DNA of 64,000 nucleotides, from the NCBI GenBank assembly GCA_030704615.1, contig CM060734.1, positions 44,844,042-44,908,041 of the forward strand. Direction: 5' to 3'. The notes below the pieces were generated by a model. It was not told the DNA's origin and did no database searches. It saw nothing but the letters and a program-made list of their open reading frames with translations. Within the stretch, counting starts at the first letter, position 1, and every line of letters begins with the position of its first letter. This DNA comes from Takakia lepidozioides (taxonomy: Eukaryota > Streptophyta > Takakiopsida > Takakiales > Takakiaceae). This document shows, one piece after another, positions 24,157 through 42,300 of this stretch. Position numbers and translations under genes: made by a program.

Positions 24157-26316
24157 TTATCCTCTTTCCATGTCAAAGCAATCCCTTTGTGGACCCCGGC
24201 CCTCTGCGAGCACTCCCTCGATCTTATCCATATCTGCTTCTGAGAGAGTGAATGAAAATGCCTTCAAATTATCTTGAAGATGTTTGGAGTTCCGAAGACC
24301 AACAATGGGGTGGACAGGTCCCTGCTGCATAGCCCACCGCAGGGCAACATTTGCCACACTGACTCCATGAGAGGCTGCCACTTCAGCAACAGTAACCAGC
24401 ACCTTGCGCCAGTGTTCTTCCCCGCCAGCCTCTCTCACAATTCTCCAGTACATTTTCAAGCTCGAGGTACTCAGGTCTGGAGTACTGGACTTCACTTTCC
24501 TTCCTTGTTCCACATAGCTATCAGATAGTAGGCCCCCCGCAAGAGTCCCATATGTTAGAAGCTTGATATCCCTCTCCTTGCAGTACGCTAGCATCATTTT
24601 CCGTGGTCGTTGGTCCAACAAAGAGAACTGAACCTGACTACCAGACCAAGGAATGTTAAGAGTTTCATAGTATAGAGCGGTAAATATGGATATCCAACAC
24701 CTTAGATAAGAATTTGGGAGTGCACTGCAAAAGACAAGTCTATCTATCATTTTCTAATGGATATCAAAATCCTGATGCCAATCCCATCCAACATCCAGTA
24801 ACTCTATTGTCCTTCAGCTGTGCACTTTGCTATGTTGGAAACTTACAAAGGAATATAGAGTGACATGGCAATTGCAGGCTTGGTTTATTGAACCCAGTGA
24901 GTTTACATCCCCAAATAGGCTCCAGGAAGGTTCAGGGTCTAGCAGGGACTATCTCCACAGATGCAAGCCATAGCCAACATTTATAAGTTTATAAGGTTAT
25001 CGTCGAAGAGTCCGTATAACTCTCTTTGCCTCGCAAGTAAGTTTCTTTCTTTGTCTTTCCTCTATCCCAAGAGCTTTTACAGCATAAAGCTCAGCCTTCA
25101 AGACAGAAGATGGGAAAAAATTGCTTCTAGAGAAACAGAGAGGATTAAAGAAGGGGGAACTCAAATTTCTCTACTCCTAGAGAAAGGGGACCAAACCCTC
25201 CAGAAGTGGGCTCTATTGTTTGGAAAAACTAGGGTGCAAACCTTTGAAAACAAACATGCACACTGCCCAAGTAGTAGCCGAAAGCATTGATGAATTCAGC
25301 CATACCTGATTGCAAACGACAGGGACGCCAGCATCCACGATCTGGGCAAGAGCTTCAGTGTTCATGTTAGTGGTTCCAATGCTTGTGATGAGGCCCTTCT
25401 CCTTCAAATCCGTCAGCGCTTTTGCAACACCAACCATGTCTGGTACACTGTAATCCCACCAGTGAAGTTGCACCAGATCCAGCTTGGACACCCCCAAGGC
25501 TGACATCGATTTCCGAATGCTTTGCTCCACGAATTGAGGTGTCGGTTTATTCTGGAAAATGTTCGGCACTAATTTCGTAAACACCTGCGACACAGATCGT
25601 CTGTGACAGTTGAGGGTGACAGAATCACGGAGCCGGGTTTGGGGCAGGGTAGGGAAGAGAAAAATACAAGCAAGGCGCCATTGCTTGAGCATGATATCTT
25701 CCACTGTTCTTTCAATTGCCCTTTGCAACATGCCATAGCCCTGGCTGAGATGTAGTTAAATTCGATTCCTAGTTACTCATGCATTCTAACCACCCACCTC
25801 CACATTTTGGGGGACGTCATCCCCCTCCGAATTCCTCTTCCGCTCCCACTGTTCCCTGAATTTACCCAGAATTCTTTCGCTGGGCCCGTAGATATCCGCA
25901 GTGTCAAATGTGTTAAGCCCATTCCTGGCATACAAATCCATGACCTCCAAAATCTCAGCCTCCACAATGCGACCATGGCCGCCCGCCAAAGTCCAGCAGC
26001 CATTCACAATCTGCGAAAAAACTGTGGGAGATCCATCATTGAATCTCACTCTGGCAATGTCCATTCCTGAAACCTGAGCTGTGGAGGAGCTGGTTGCCCG
26101 GGCTTCTACTGAGCACCATGCTTTTTGAACTGTGGTTGGGCTACTTGGCCGATGATGTCTTGGGCACCTTCTAAATCTGAAGAGAGGAAATGCGGAGGGG
26201 TTTTGTAAAACTGAGGGCCAAGTAGATGCCGAGATGCAAGCCTGGCTACAAAGCGACAAGCCCAGCGCCATGGCCACACCTTCGAATGCTTGCAGGGATA
26301 GAGCAAAAGAACGCAT
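24157..26316 (-). CDS. Plastid-type aldo-keto reductase (AKR-A)
   Basis: Three minus-strand exons, 26316-25798, 25584-25306 and 24633-24157, close in phase 0 at both junctions to 424 residues (409 from the second ATG at 26271). AKRs reduce carbonyls with NADPH in a TIM barrel. The catalytic four are all present: Asp and Tyr in NTFDTADIYG, Lys in VFTKLVP and His in LVQLHWWDYS. The N-terminal 60 or so residues are rich in Ser, Ala, Arg and Pro with almost no acids, which suggests a plastid transit peptide. The sequence recalls the plant family of Arabidopsis At2g27680, whose substrate I cannot name. It is paralogous to AKR-B, 13 kb away on the other strand, but has far fewer introns (2 against 7). 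The first-exon and promoter region is duplicated at 38,370-39,037. Confidence 0.92.
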
Positions 26317-26707
26317 TTATACACAAGCGTCTTAACGTCTTAACCAAGTTTAACACGTGCACTGGCAAATTGTGATTGTCTAGCTTCCCCGTTCAATTAG
26401 TGTGACTTCTTCAATTGCGTAGTGAATTCGTAACATGATGCACACGAGGTTTGAAACATTTGCGCCAGTAGTTTTCAGTTTGTAGTAACTGCTAGAAACC
26501 AAATCAGTAAGAAAGCACTGGCCACTTCCAACAGCCCACTCCACCAAACTGGAGAAAGTTTGGAATAGAAAACAACATTCATGGTGAGTAAGCAAGTTCT
26601 AAAATCTCTTTCAAGACTATTAAGGCAGCCACCAACAACTTCAGACTTTCTTTCATGTTGGAGATTCTTTTGCAAGGTGCACAATGGAGCTACCTCTGGG
26701 AGTCTAG
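26121..26707. repeat. Source copy of a locally duplicated segment (AKR-A exon 1 and upstream)
   Basis: This covers the transit-peptide part of AKR-A exon 1 and about 390 bases upstream. A very similar block lies in the same orientation at 38,370-39,037. Both start at CTTTTTGAACTGTGGTTGGG and end after GGAGCTACC, CTGGGAGTCTA. Confidence 0.85.
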
Positions 26708-27305
26708 CCCTGAATGAGCACCTCTGGCTACTACACTCCACCATGCTCACCTACAGTCATCAGCCTCTGAAATGGATAGCATAGCTTAGAAGAGTCCCAG
26801 CTGGGACAAAAGTGTTGTATGTTGATCAGAAGTAGGGTACCCTCGTTCAGAATGTAGTAAGACCTAAGCTGGGGTGTCACTCCACATCTCTAAGTTCTAC
26901 AAGAAACAAGAAGATAGAAATCGCTCACATCAGCCTTCATACCTGTGTTTGACCACAGTATGACTGGCATGGTATACAGCAACATCCCATCAAATGATCT
27001 CAGCCTCAAAGCTAGGGCCCTTGGAAAAATTGGCTTCGTAGTTGAATACAAAACCAGTACTACCATCACAAGCCAAAAGTTCAATGCAATGGTCTGTGCT
27101 AATACTTGCATTTTTTTAACCAAGTTCTTGGCTTTGGAGTAGAACATAAACCAAAACCATAACCAGTACTACCATATGTTTGCTGTTACCACGCACGTGT
27201 GACGAAGTTCTGTAAGCCAAAGAATTTTGACTAATAGCTGTGGAGTCATGCCAACCTGTAGTGGAAGCGTAACTGCTATTAGAGAGAACCCTACCACAAA
27301 TAGCT

Positions 27306-33243
<5,938 letters not shown>

Positions 33244-33577
33244 AAGAGAATATTATTGTCTATGTTCCATGACTATCCCAAAACATAGGGATAGTCCCGG
33301 GATAGTCCCTAAACTATCCCTAGTTAGTTCACTCCCAAAACATAGTTTTTGGGAGTGAACTAACTTGGGAGAGTCCCAAAACATAGGGATAGTCCCTAAA
33401 CTTTTTTGTTTTCTGAATTCCATACTTGGTAGGGGTACAGATAACGTCCTGCGGTTCCCATCACAGTCGGTCTAGGGCAGGCTGTTGTGGGTGCGCATGC
33501 CTCTGCTGCAGCTGAGCTTGGATTGCTAGAAGGGTGATTGCTGAGGGTTGGTAGGAAGGGCGGATCATCTCGCAGCC
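33244..33577. promoter_or_regulatory. Shared VTE1/EIF3M head-to-head region with a small foldback insert
   Basis: Only 334 bases separate the two start codons, so core promoters and 5' leaders of both genes must lie here or overlap. The left half (33,277-33,396) is bounded by a perfect 22-base direct repeat (CCCAAAACATAGGGATAG plus TCCC) at 33,277 and 33,375. It encloses a perfect 18-base hairpin, 33,323-33,340 pairing with 33,347-33,364 around a 6-base loop. GGGATAGTCCC units repeat in this block. It looks like a MITE-type insertion nearer the VTE1 side. No TATA box is obvious. Confidence 0.7.
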
Positions 33578-36500
33578 ATGAGCACGTTGGTGGAGACTTC
33601 AGATGAGGAGCCGACGCTCGCTGTGGCCCGTGTGATTGCGGAGCTTGCTTGGGCAGATGGCGGCCCAGAGGTGGGGGACTCTAAACCGCTTTGCACTAGT
33701 GTTGAGGGTGTAAGCTGGTAGTATTGTCAACTTAATTCAAGTGTAGGAAATGGAGTGCTCTGGCCTTCTGTTGTGATGAACTCCCTCGCCTCCTGTCTAG
33801 ACTTTTCTTTGTTTGACGGTGTTTTGGATTTAGAGCAAGGGGAAGGGGAAAGAGGGTTGGGTTCAGGGAGGGTGAGGAAAAGGGGGGAGGTAAGACGGTT
33901 CAACAGGGGATGGTAGGTCTGTCAGCCAAGACGCTGCTGCAGGGGAACTTGTGTTGCACTAGCGATTTTTTTGAGAAGTGTTGTCATATTGGGCTGTCAG
34001 AGTTCGGAACTGGGCGTCCGATTTGGTATCAAGAAAGTGCAAACCGTCTGTTTCGTGTTTAGGTGTCGGAGCCAGCGGTGGCACAGTATTGCGAGGAGGC
34101 AGAGTCCCATTTGGTGGCCGGTCGCTACTCCGATCTTGCCGACCTGTTACTGATATCTGCAGATGTTGTACTTGCCAATGCATCCGAGAAGGGTAAGGCA
34201 CCTCCTCTGATCCAGCTTGGGTGTATTCGTGGTAACAGAAACACTGGCGGGAAATGCTCTGGGTTTTTCTGCTCCTGTTATTCCAGCTTTTTGGTGAGAG
34301 AGAAACGCACCATCCAGACGGGGCTTTGCAGCAGCATGTAGCCTGGGGATCAGAGCATTAAGGGGTTTGAGGAGGGGAAGAGCACACATCATTGATCAGT
34401 TCTGCTCAGTGACTATTTTGATTGTGACGATGCAGACATGGAATGTATATTCACTGTTATTTCCAACCTAGTTTCAAAGGCTCAAAGTCCAGATGAAGCT
34501 CTGGCGATGGCTGACCAGATTGCGAACAAGCTGTCGGCCCAGCCTATTGATAAGCCTGCTGTCCGCCTGAAAATGTAGGTATTGTAATTTGCAAATGCTC
34601 ACCTGCAAGCCAGTATTTTTCATGTGAACTAGGAGAAAGGGCGAAAGCTAGCATCATGTGAAGAATGAAGCAAAGGGAAAGGATGTTGTTAAAGTGGCCT
34701 TCCTACTTCGTTGGGTTCTTTTGAACTTGAGCTTTGAATATTAGGGAAGAAGTCCAACTGGTGTTTTGTATGTGGGGGGTATGGCAATCACAGCCTGTTT
34801 CACTTGTACAACATGCTGGAGAATCCATATGGTCGGTTTTTGATTTTCAGAAGGGCTCTTAAGCTTTCCATTGCTGGAAAGGTGACAGAGCTCATTGTGC
34901 CTTCTTTCAAACGTATTGATGCATTTCTTCATGAATGGAACATTGGAGAGAGCGACAAGCGTGACCTCTATCTCTCTGCCACCACCATTCTGAAGGATCA
35001 GAAGGGGTACGTATTCATCTGTCTCCTGCCCCTTTGACATATGCAAGAGTGAAGGTTATACATCCGTTTTGAGGTGGTGGGTATCACTGTCCAAGGGAGC
35101 AGGATCTGTCTGGTTTTGAGCTATTCTAAGGATTACTTTTTGTGTGATTGCAAGTCATTCCTTTTGGGTATGACACAATGTTCTCTCATGCAGTTCATTG
35201 ATCTTTTTGTTTGTTGTTGTAGAGTCTGTAGCATGCAGTCGTGAGTCATTGTTTAACCAGTCGGAGGGCCTTTTTTATTGGGGCTTGTGTATTGCAGCTC
35301 TGCAAAGGAGTTGTTCTCATTTCTGGTGAAGTATCTGGCAACATTTGAAGGGGAGGATGCAAGCACTCTAAATGAAGCTAGAGAAGAAGCTGTCAGAGCA
35401 GTGATCGAATTTGTCAAAGCCCCTGACATGTTCCAGGTATTTGAACTTATGCATGGTCCTTAGGTTGGCTCTTTCTGACATATCTCTATTCTTGCTCATG
35501 GCCTCCGTATTTGCCTGTTACAGCACCAGCCATCTGATTAGTCACATCATAGAGTGAGAGTCAGTGCTCAATGAAGATAGGTTTAAACCTGCTTACGGTG
35601 TTACGTGATGCTGTGTATAACTTTGGTATGAAGAGTAATTCTAGCTAATTGTAGTCGTATATTGGAGCCTCTTATTATTTCTTCGGAGTTTTTCCGTAGT
35701 CACAATTCGGACCTGGGAGTCTTTTTAAATGCAAGTTCAGCTCAAGCTAAGGTGGATGATTTGTCCAGTCTCTATCATCCGTGCTCGGTGATACTAGACT
35801 GGATTGTTCTAAGCCTGAAGTGTGTGAATGCAGAAACATCGGTCTGGTGACCACAGCATCTACCTTGTAAGTATTGTCTCTTTCTGTTCACCTTCTTTTC
35901 CAAGAACCTGTAGAGGATGAATGGATGAAAGCTTGGTCACAATATGGCAAAGGTCTCCAGAGTTGTCAACCCACTGAAGGTTGTTATTGAGGGAAAAGCG
36001 TCTTGGTGATCATGCTTGTGAGTATGAATCACAAGTTGAAAACTGGTAGTTTAGCACCCCTGTGATTTGTCTGGCTCTTCTTTGGTGTACTTCAGTGTAG
36101 TTAGTTGAGCATCTAGAAGCTTCACTTTCAGGTGTCTGGCCAATGCCCGTTTGGGTAGTGCCATGGATGAGTAATGTTGACTGACCTCCTGAGCCAGGGG
36201 TCTGTATGATTTGAAGGTTGATTGTGAAGTGCAGTAAATGTGACCAATGACAGGGTGCCATGGTGCAATTCTAACAAGGGTGGTTTGTGGGCATGGCAGT
36301 GTGATTTGCTGGACATGCCACCTGTGCGACAGCTGGAGGTGGATGAGAAGTATTCCCCAGTGTATCGCCTACTGGAAATTTTTCTCACTGGCCGCCTTGA
36401 TGCCTACCTTGAATTCCAGGCTGCAAATGCAGCACTACTAAAAGCCTTTGGTAAGTTTCTCATCCCAACTCATTAATCACATCTCTCTGTCTCACCTCTC

Positions 36501-38156
36501 TCTCTCTCTTAGGCCATACTGATATTCCACCATTTTAAGACTTACCATTGCAACATTTTTATGCCTTCGAAATCTTGTGTTGCAGCAGAAAGTCATTAGC
36601 ATACTGTGGATGATTGTATGCAGGGCTTGTGCATGAGGATTGCGTTACCAAGATGCGTCTAATGTCATTGGCTGGCCTTGCCTCAAAGGGTTCTGGGGAG
36701 ATCACTTACTCTGTCGTCAGAGATGCTCTCAAGGTTTGTGCTGTTTTGTGCTGTTCTGGGAGGATAGAGAATAGACTTATGTAAGTTGCTGCTGTGGCCT
36801 TTAGCAACGGTCCTGACACCCGGTTTGGGAAGGGGGTGGGTTATGCGAGTATTTTCTGGATATTTTTGTCAATTTCTAGTGACCCATTCCTAAGTTGTGT
36901 GTGGGATAGGGACGTTTGAAAGGGTTGAACTAAGTGTATTTGGTGGTCTTATTCATCCACTTAGAACACATAAGTACCTAAATCACTTAATTCTCCAGTG
37001 CTTCAGTTCATGAGACGGAACCTTATGAGGTTAACTCTTTTTAACCTGTTTAGTTTGGCAGTATTCAACAGCTGACTGAACGATATGGAAACACATTTGA
37101 GTCGTCAGTCTGACATTACTTTTGTATCTAGACGTCATCAGCTTACTTCTGCGTGTAAGTGTAGACCATGAGTACCTATGTTATTAAAACAAGGTATTTG
37201 ACCAGTCCAAGCTGTAAGCTGCAAAGTCAGCATTTCGAATGTGTTCTCAATGCAACTGGGTGATGAAATACTACTGGAGGTTGAAGTGTATGATTACAGC
37301 AGTCCAGGGCTTGTGGCAAATTCGTAAATCTTGGTCAGCATAAAGTTTGCTGAAGAGCTTACGTGTGCTGTGGCAGGTGACAGATGATGAAGTAGAGTAC
37401 TGGATAGTGAGGGCAATTGGATCAAAGCTCTTGGAGGCAAAGATGGACCAACTGCGGCAGGTTGTTATCATTGGGTATGTTTTCTGGTGTTGTATACCTC
37501 TAGCTTCTCAGACTTGACCCTCATCTGTTGTCAGTTTGTCCATCAAGGAGGAAATACGGTGACCCAACATAGCAGGAAGGTTGATCCTTTTGTGAGAGGT
37601 TTTTCAGGATGGAGGATCCTAAAAGATAACAGCAGTCGCGAACCTACGGGTTCTTGACTCCTCCTGCTTGTATTTTTCGTTTTCCTTTTCTCATTTTTTT
37701 CATGCTAACCAGATTTGGGATTGGTTGATTTCCTGTGGAAATATTGGGGCCTGGTTTCCTTGCAGCCGATGTACTGAGAGGGTGTTTGGGCTATCACAGT
37801 GGCAAGATTTGCGGGCCAAACTCGCTGTCTGGAAGGTAATCCTGAATGGTGTCTAACGGATGTGTCTTGAATGAAGATGTGTTTATGGAGGCTGTATCGT
37901 CTACCAGGTGTAGGGGGAAGGCCCTCTTTTTTTCTGTGGTGGTGATGACGAATTTTTACTAGAGAACCTCTGTAAACGTTTTTGTCGGATCTCAAACCTG
38001 AACAGTATGTTGTTGAGATACTGACGTACAGGTCACTCTCTATGCTGTGTTGGGATTCTGCAGGACAACATCAACAATGTTTCCAGAATTGTGGCAAATG
38101 CGAAAGCGTCTCAAACGGGGCTGCCTCAAGGACTTCAAGTTGCAGCAGTCCAGTAG
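33578..38156 (+). CDS. EIF3M: Translation initiation factor eIF3 subunit m
   Basis: Ten exons: 33578-33670, 34063-34192, 34436-34574, 34794-35006, 35298-35436, 36300-36450, 36624-36733, 37377-37474, 37766-37835 and 38064-38156. All junctions are GT-AG and the frame closes at 411 residues, the family's usual size. The subunit is one of the PCI-domain proteins in the eIF3 core that recruits the 43S complex. Family blocks visible: ELAWADGGPEV, AVAQYCEEAE, MECIFTV, HLYNMLENPYGRF, PSFKRIDAFLHEWNIG, KYLATFEGEDA, AVIEFVKAPDMFQCDLLDMP, FLTGRLDAYLEFQAANAALL, HEDCVTKMRLMSLA and the PCI end with CTERVFGLSQWQDLRAKLAV. The most 3' region (NAKASQTGLPQGLQ) is also typical. Splice donors follow the strong GTAAG/GTACG pattern. 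The gene looks fully intact. Confidence 0.96.
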
Positions 38157-38369
38157 TTTTGCTCATTCTTTAGCTTTAGCACATTTCTTAGCGAGATGCT
38201 AACAAGTCTGCGGATGATCAAGTAATTGTAAGGTGAAGGGATTAGTTTTTGCAGAGATTATTAAAACTTCAGGCGCAACTGGCTTTTCCTCTTCAGAAGT
38301 ATAGTATGCATCTGCAGGAAGGAGCTGATTTTATGTTGAGCTTAGCGACCTCACACCCGTCATAGAGTC

Positions 38370-39037
38370 CTTTTTGAACTGTGGTTGGGCTACTTGGCCG
38401 ATTGTATCTTGGGCACCTTCTAAATCTGAAGACAGGAAATGCAGAGGGGTTCAGTAAAACTGAGGGCCAAGTAGATGCCGAGATGCAAGCCTGGCTACAA
38501 AGCGACAAGCCCACCGCCATGGCCACACCTTCGAATGCTTGCAGCGGATAGAGCCAAAGAACGGACTTATATGCAAGCGTCTTAACGTCTTAAAGTCTTA
38601 ACAAAGTTAACATGTGTACACTGGCTAATTGTGATTGTCTGTCTTCCCCATTGGATTAGTGTGACTTTTTCAATTGCAAAGTGAATTCGTAATGTGATGC
38701 CCACGAGGTTTTAAACATTGCACCAGTAGTTTCAGTTGATAGTAGCTGCTAGGAACCAAATCACTTCAGGTCTGAATGGGCCTTTAACTCGGCCAATCTG
38801 GATAAAGAGGAGGAGAATCCTAATTCTAAGCACGTTTTGAGCAAAGCACTGGCCACTTCCAACAGCCTACTCCACCAAACTGGAGAAAGTTTGGAAGAGA
38901 AAACAACATCCATGGTGAGTAAGCAAGTTCTAAAATCTCTTTCACGACTATTAAGGCAGGCACCGACACCTTCAGACTTTCTTTCATGTTGGAGATTCTT
39001 TTGCAAGGTGCACAATGGAGCTACCGCTGGGAGTCTA
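38370..39037 (-). pseudogene. Duplicated AKR-A promoter and partial first exon
   Basis: The minus strand repeats the AKR-A transit peptide start almost exactly (LSLCSQACISASTWPSVLL, then NPSAFPVFRFRRCP) up to TTVQK, where similarity stops. About 510 bases of AKR-A upstream sequence follow on the right, with one insertion of about 70 bases near 38,762-38,846 relative to the source at 26,121-26,707. No downstream exons are present, so it cannot encode the enzyme. It points away from AKR-B and ends about 290 bases before the AKR-B start, so part of the copied upstream DNA now forms the AKR-B flank. Confidence 0.85.
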
Positions 39038-39327
39038 AATCCCACTGGACCGCCCTTCCCAAGTATGTAGAAAACTAAGAACCGCCCAAACTTGGTTCTC
39101 ACATTATTCCAATTGGTTCTGGAAACAAGTTGTGTTGTGAGGTAAGTAAATTACTTGAGGTTTTGAGAGTGCTTACATTGCGACCATGGACCCCACTTTG
39201 AGACGTGTCTGCAAGCCTGCTGGCCCAGCCTGATCCATGGCCATCGCTGATGAACACAATGGGAGCCGGCAACACGCTGCTCTACCGACTAGCAATGTGA
39301 TAGTGAGGAGGCAGGGAGGCGAAGGTG

Positions 39328-42300
39328 ATGGATTCGGACGTGCAGAGGATGGCCGACAATACCAGCTCCACACCAATCCGATCTGTTGGAAGCTTTGACG
39401 TGCCTGCCATCATCACTGGTCCGTCCCCTTCTTGGCCTGGGGTTTGGCGTTTTTCCGATGTTGTATGGAAATATAAATCTGTATCTTGAAGTGGGTTTGA
39501 ATGCGGCTGGAAGGTCGATTCAGGGTCACAGTGTGGGTTGATGGGGGTCACTGGAGCTCATTGCTGCAGAGCAGAGGCTGTTCTTACGGATTTTGAGAAG
39601 AATAGCTCGCATAGACTGCGCCTTATATTTTGCGATGAGCCGTGTATTATCACACCAATTCATTCTATTTAGGATCTTCCATCTCCTTCCCAACAATTTT
39701 CCCACGTTGCAAAGATTCAAATTTGACACTACAAAGCGTTTATACGTTCTTCAATTTTGAAGCTGATGGCGACGGCCAATTGATATCACTCAGGGTTGAA
39801 ATGGGTTTCGCTGTCTTCATCCCTCTAATGGCACCGGACTTGCGGTGGAGGATATTGAGAAATTTGGTGTTAGGATAGTGTTTGGGCTTCCGTGAAGGAG
39901 TTTGTTTGTGGCATTAGGGAGGTCGTGGGGATATGGATGAGTGTAATGCTGACTGATGAGGCGGATATCGAAAAGTCCAACACGAAATATACGATAGCTT
40001 TAGGTCGCTTCCCTACTCTGTCGGAAGCGGAGCTGTGACAAGTACCTTTATGTTAGTGCATTGATTTCGATCCAAGTTGCAGGAATGTGGCAGGTGGCTG
40101 GAGGGCATGGAACAATCGATGCAAAGAAGGCAGTGGAGGAGATGAAAAAATACGTCTTCTCTGGGCTGAATGTCTTTGACATGGCTGACATCTGTGAGTT
40201 TTGACTCTTGCACTGATGTTGTGGTTGTGAGGTTGACTACACCATACATTCTGCTTTTTGAAAGGTGAGAGAGACAGGAAAAGGGACCAGGAGCACGCTC
40301 GTTTGAAGCATGTCTTCGCCAATTGATTCCTTGGCTGTAGTAAATTATTTGCAAATCAGCATTAATATTTGGACATTTAGCAATGAGTTTAAGGTAAACT
40401 AGCCATAGGCTTCACCTGAATGTGAGAGCAATCAGGATAAATAATGGTCAATCAGCATGTTTTTGTCAATAGCCATTTGTGTTGATGTGAAATTCAAGTA
40501 GCAGGAACAAAGAAACTAATGGTGGTATATAATGGTAGATTATCTTATCAAGTTTAACTATGTACCAAGCACTGAGTCAGCTGTGGGAGCTAATAAAGCA
40601 TGTGCTTTCAGTCTTAGTCATGGTTTGTTCAAAATGACAAATAAGTTTGCGACGTTGGAGTTGAAAGAGAATAATCAATCATGCATGGAAAGAGGTCTCT
40701 ATGATATAGTTTTGTATCGCATTCTGCTTGAGGCGCGAGTCTTACATGCCGACAGGTCTTTTCAAATTCATGAACGTAACATGGATTTATGTTCCACACT
40801 GGAAATTGGCCTCATTAAACCAGTAGGAGGAATTCTCATGTGGGATGCAGATGGACCTGCAGAGGAAATTTATGGCAAGTTTTTAAAGGATTACTTGGGC
40901 AACAAACCTGTCTATGGCTTTACTAAATTTGTCCCTCGTTATGGTACGTTTGTTAACCCATACTTTTTGATTGAGTGATTCCTCTTAGAGCCGTGTATCT
41001 CTGGACATGTTTTGAAGCAGGACGACTCGGGGGAGAGAAGGGAGGGAGGGTAGCTGGAGACACATAAATTGTTAGGAGATCTGTAGCATTGTGGCTGGAG
41101 ATCCCACACCCACGCTGGATGTAGTAACGAGTGCATGCACAAGAGATGCCAACAACAGAATCCAAGCAAAATCAAAGAATGCAACGTAAGGTCATGCAGT
41201 GGAATAATCAGTCATGGATGGTGTAGGCAATCCTGGTGCACATACGCGAGCAGTTGTGGAGGCCAGCATTGATAGATCCCGCCAGTGTATGGGAGTCTCG
41301 ACTTTGGACATGGTCCAGTTTCACTGGTGGGTTCTTTCTCTGTGCCTCGGCCCTCCTAGAGTGTAACTACTGTGTCTCTTTCTTCACACCCTCTTGTTCA
41401 GTCTGCACCCTTACAATGGTGACCGCCCCATTCCACTTTATTTGTTCCTCCTCTTTTACTCTCCAAGCCAGGCTCAGTGTGTATGACTTCTACACAGTAT
41501 GATGAGTACATCTCCTCTCCAGCCTGCTCTGAGCAGCCACAACCAGTAGTTTTGGCACGTGGATGTGCCATCTATGGAAGATGCCCTCGAAATCTCAATA
41601 CCACAAGTGTCATATAATGTGGTGCTAAAAAGTGTCTGGGAAAGCTTGCAACAGTTAGTCCGATACACCGGAAACTGTTAGTGGTCCTGGGTTGAATTCA
41701 GTAACGGCAGATTCAGACTTATTGTGCACAGTTGTACTATAAGTGGTCACTGGAAGTGCCCACTGTGAATGAAGGCAGTATCAGGACTCATTTTTAGCAA
41801 TTTATCTGTGAGGTGCCATCCATCTTGTTGTTTTTCAGCTTGCTTGCATGGTGTAAAGTCTTTGAAGTACTGCATAGCCATAAACACCAGGGGGCTAGGT
41901 CAGTGACTGGAAGGGGCTGGTGTGAAGAACACAGGTGGGACTATTCTGATGTTCGATTCTTTGATGCCATGAAGTGGTTGCGAACGCTGCAACTGGAGGG
42001 CAAAATCAAGGATCTTGCGTTAACTAACTTCGACACTGAACATATGGCCAAATTGGTTGAGGATTGTGCAGTGCCCATTGTTGCAAATCAGGTGAGTCGT
42101 TGTGTGGTCTGTCTGTCTGTCTGTATGGCTGACTCTCTATATAACCGTTCATCAAAAGCATTATAACTGTCATTGTAGGGTACTGAGTTGCTGCAATCAA
42201 CATTGGTACTCACAGACTTGCATCTTGGCTATTGCCTTGATGTCCTCAGAAGGATTTTTTTAACTGTTTCACTTTTGTTGGAAACATACTGGGACAAATT

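Noticed and set aside
26581-26784. + strand open frame (MVSKQVLKSLSRLL), also present in the copy at 38,900-39,070
   Set aside because: It occurs twice only because the block is duplicated. The two copies diverge after GATSGS/GATAGS and no domain is visible.
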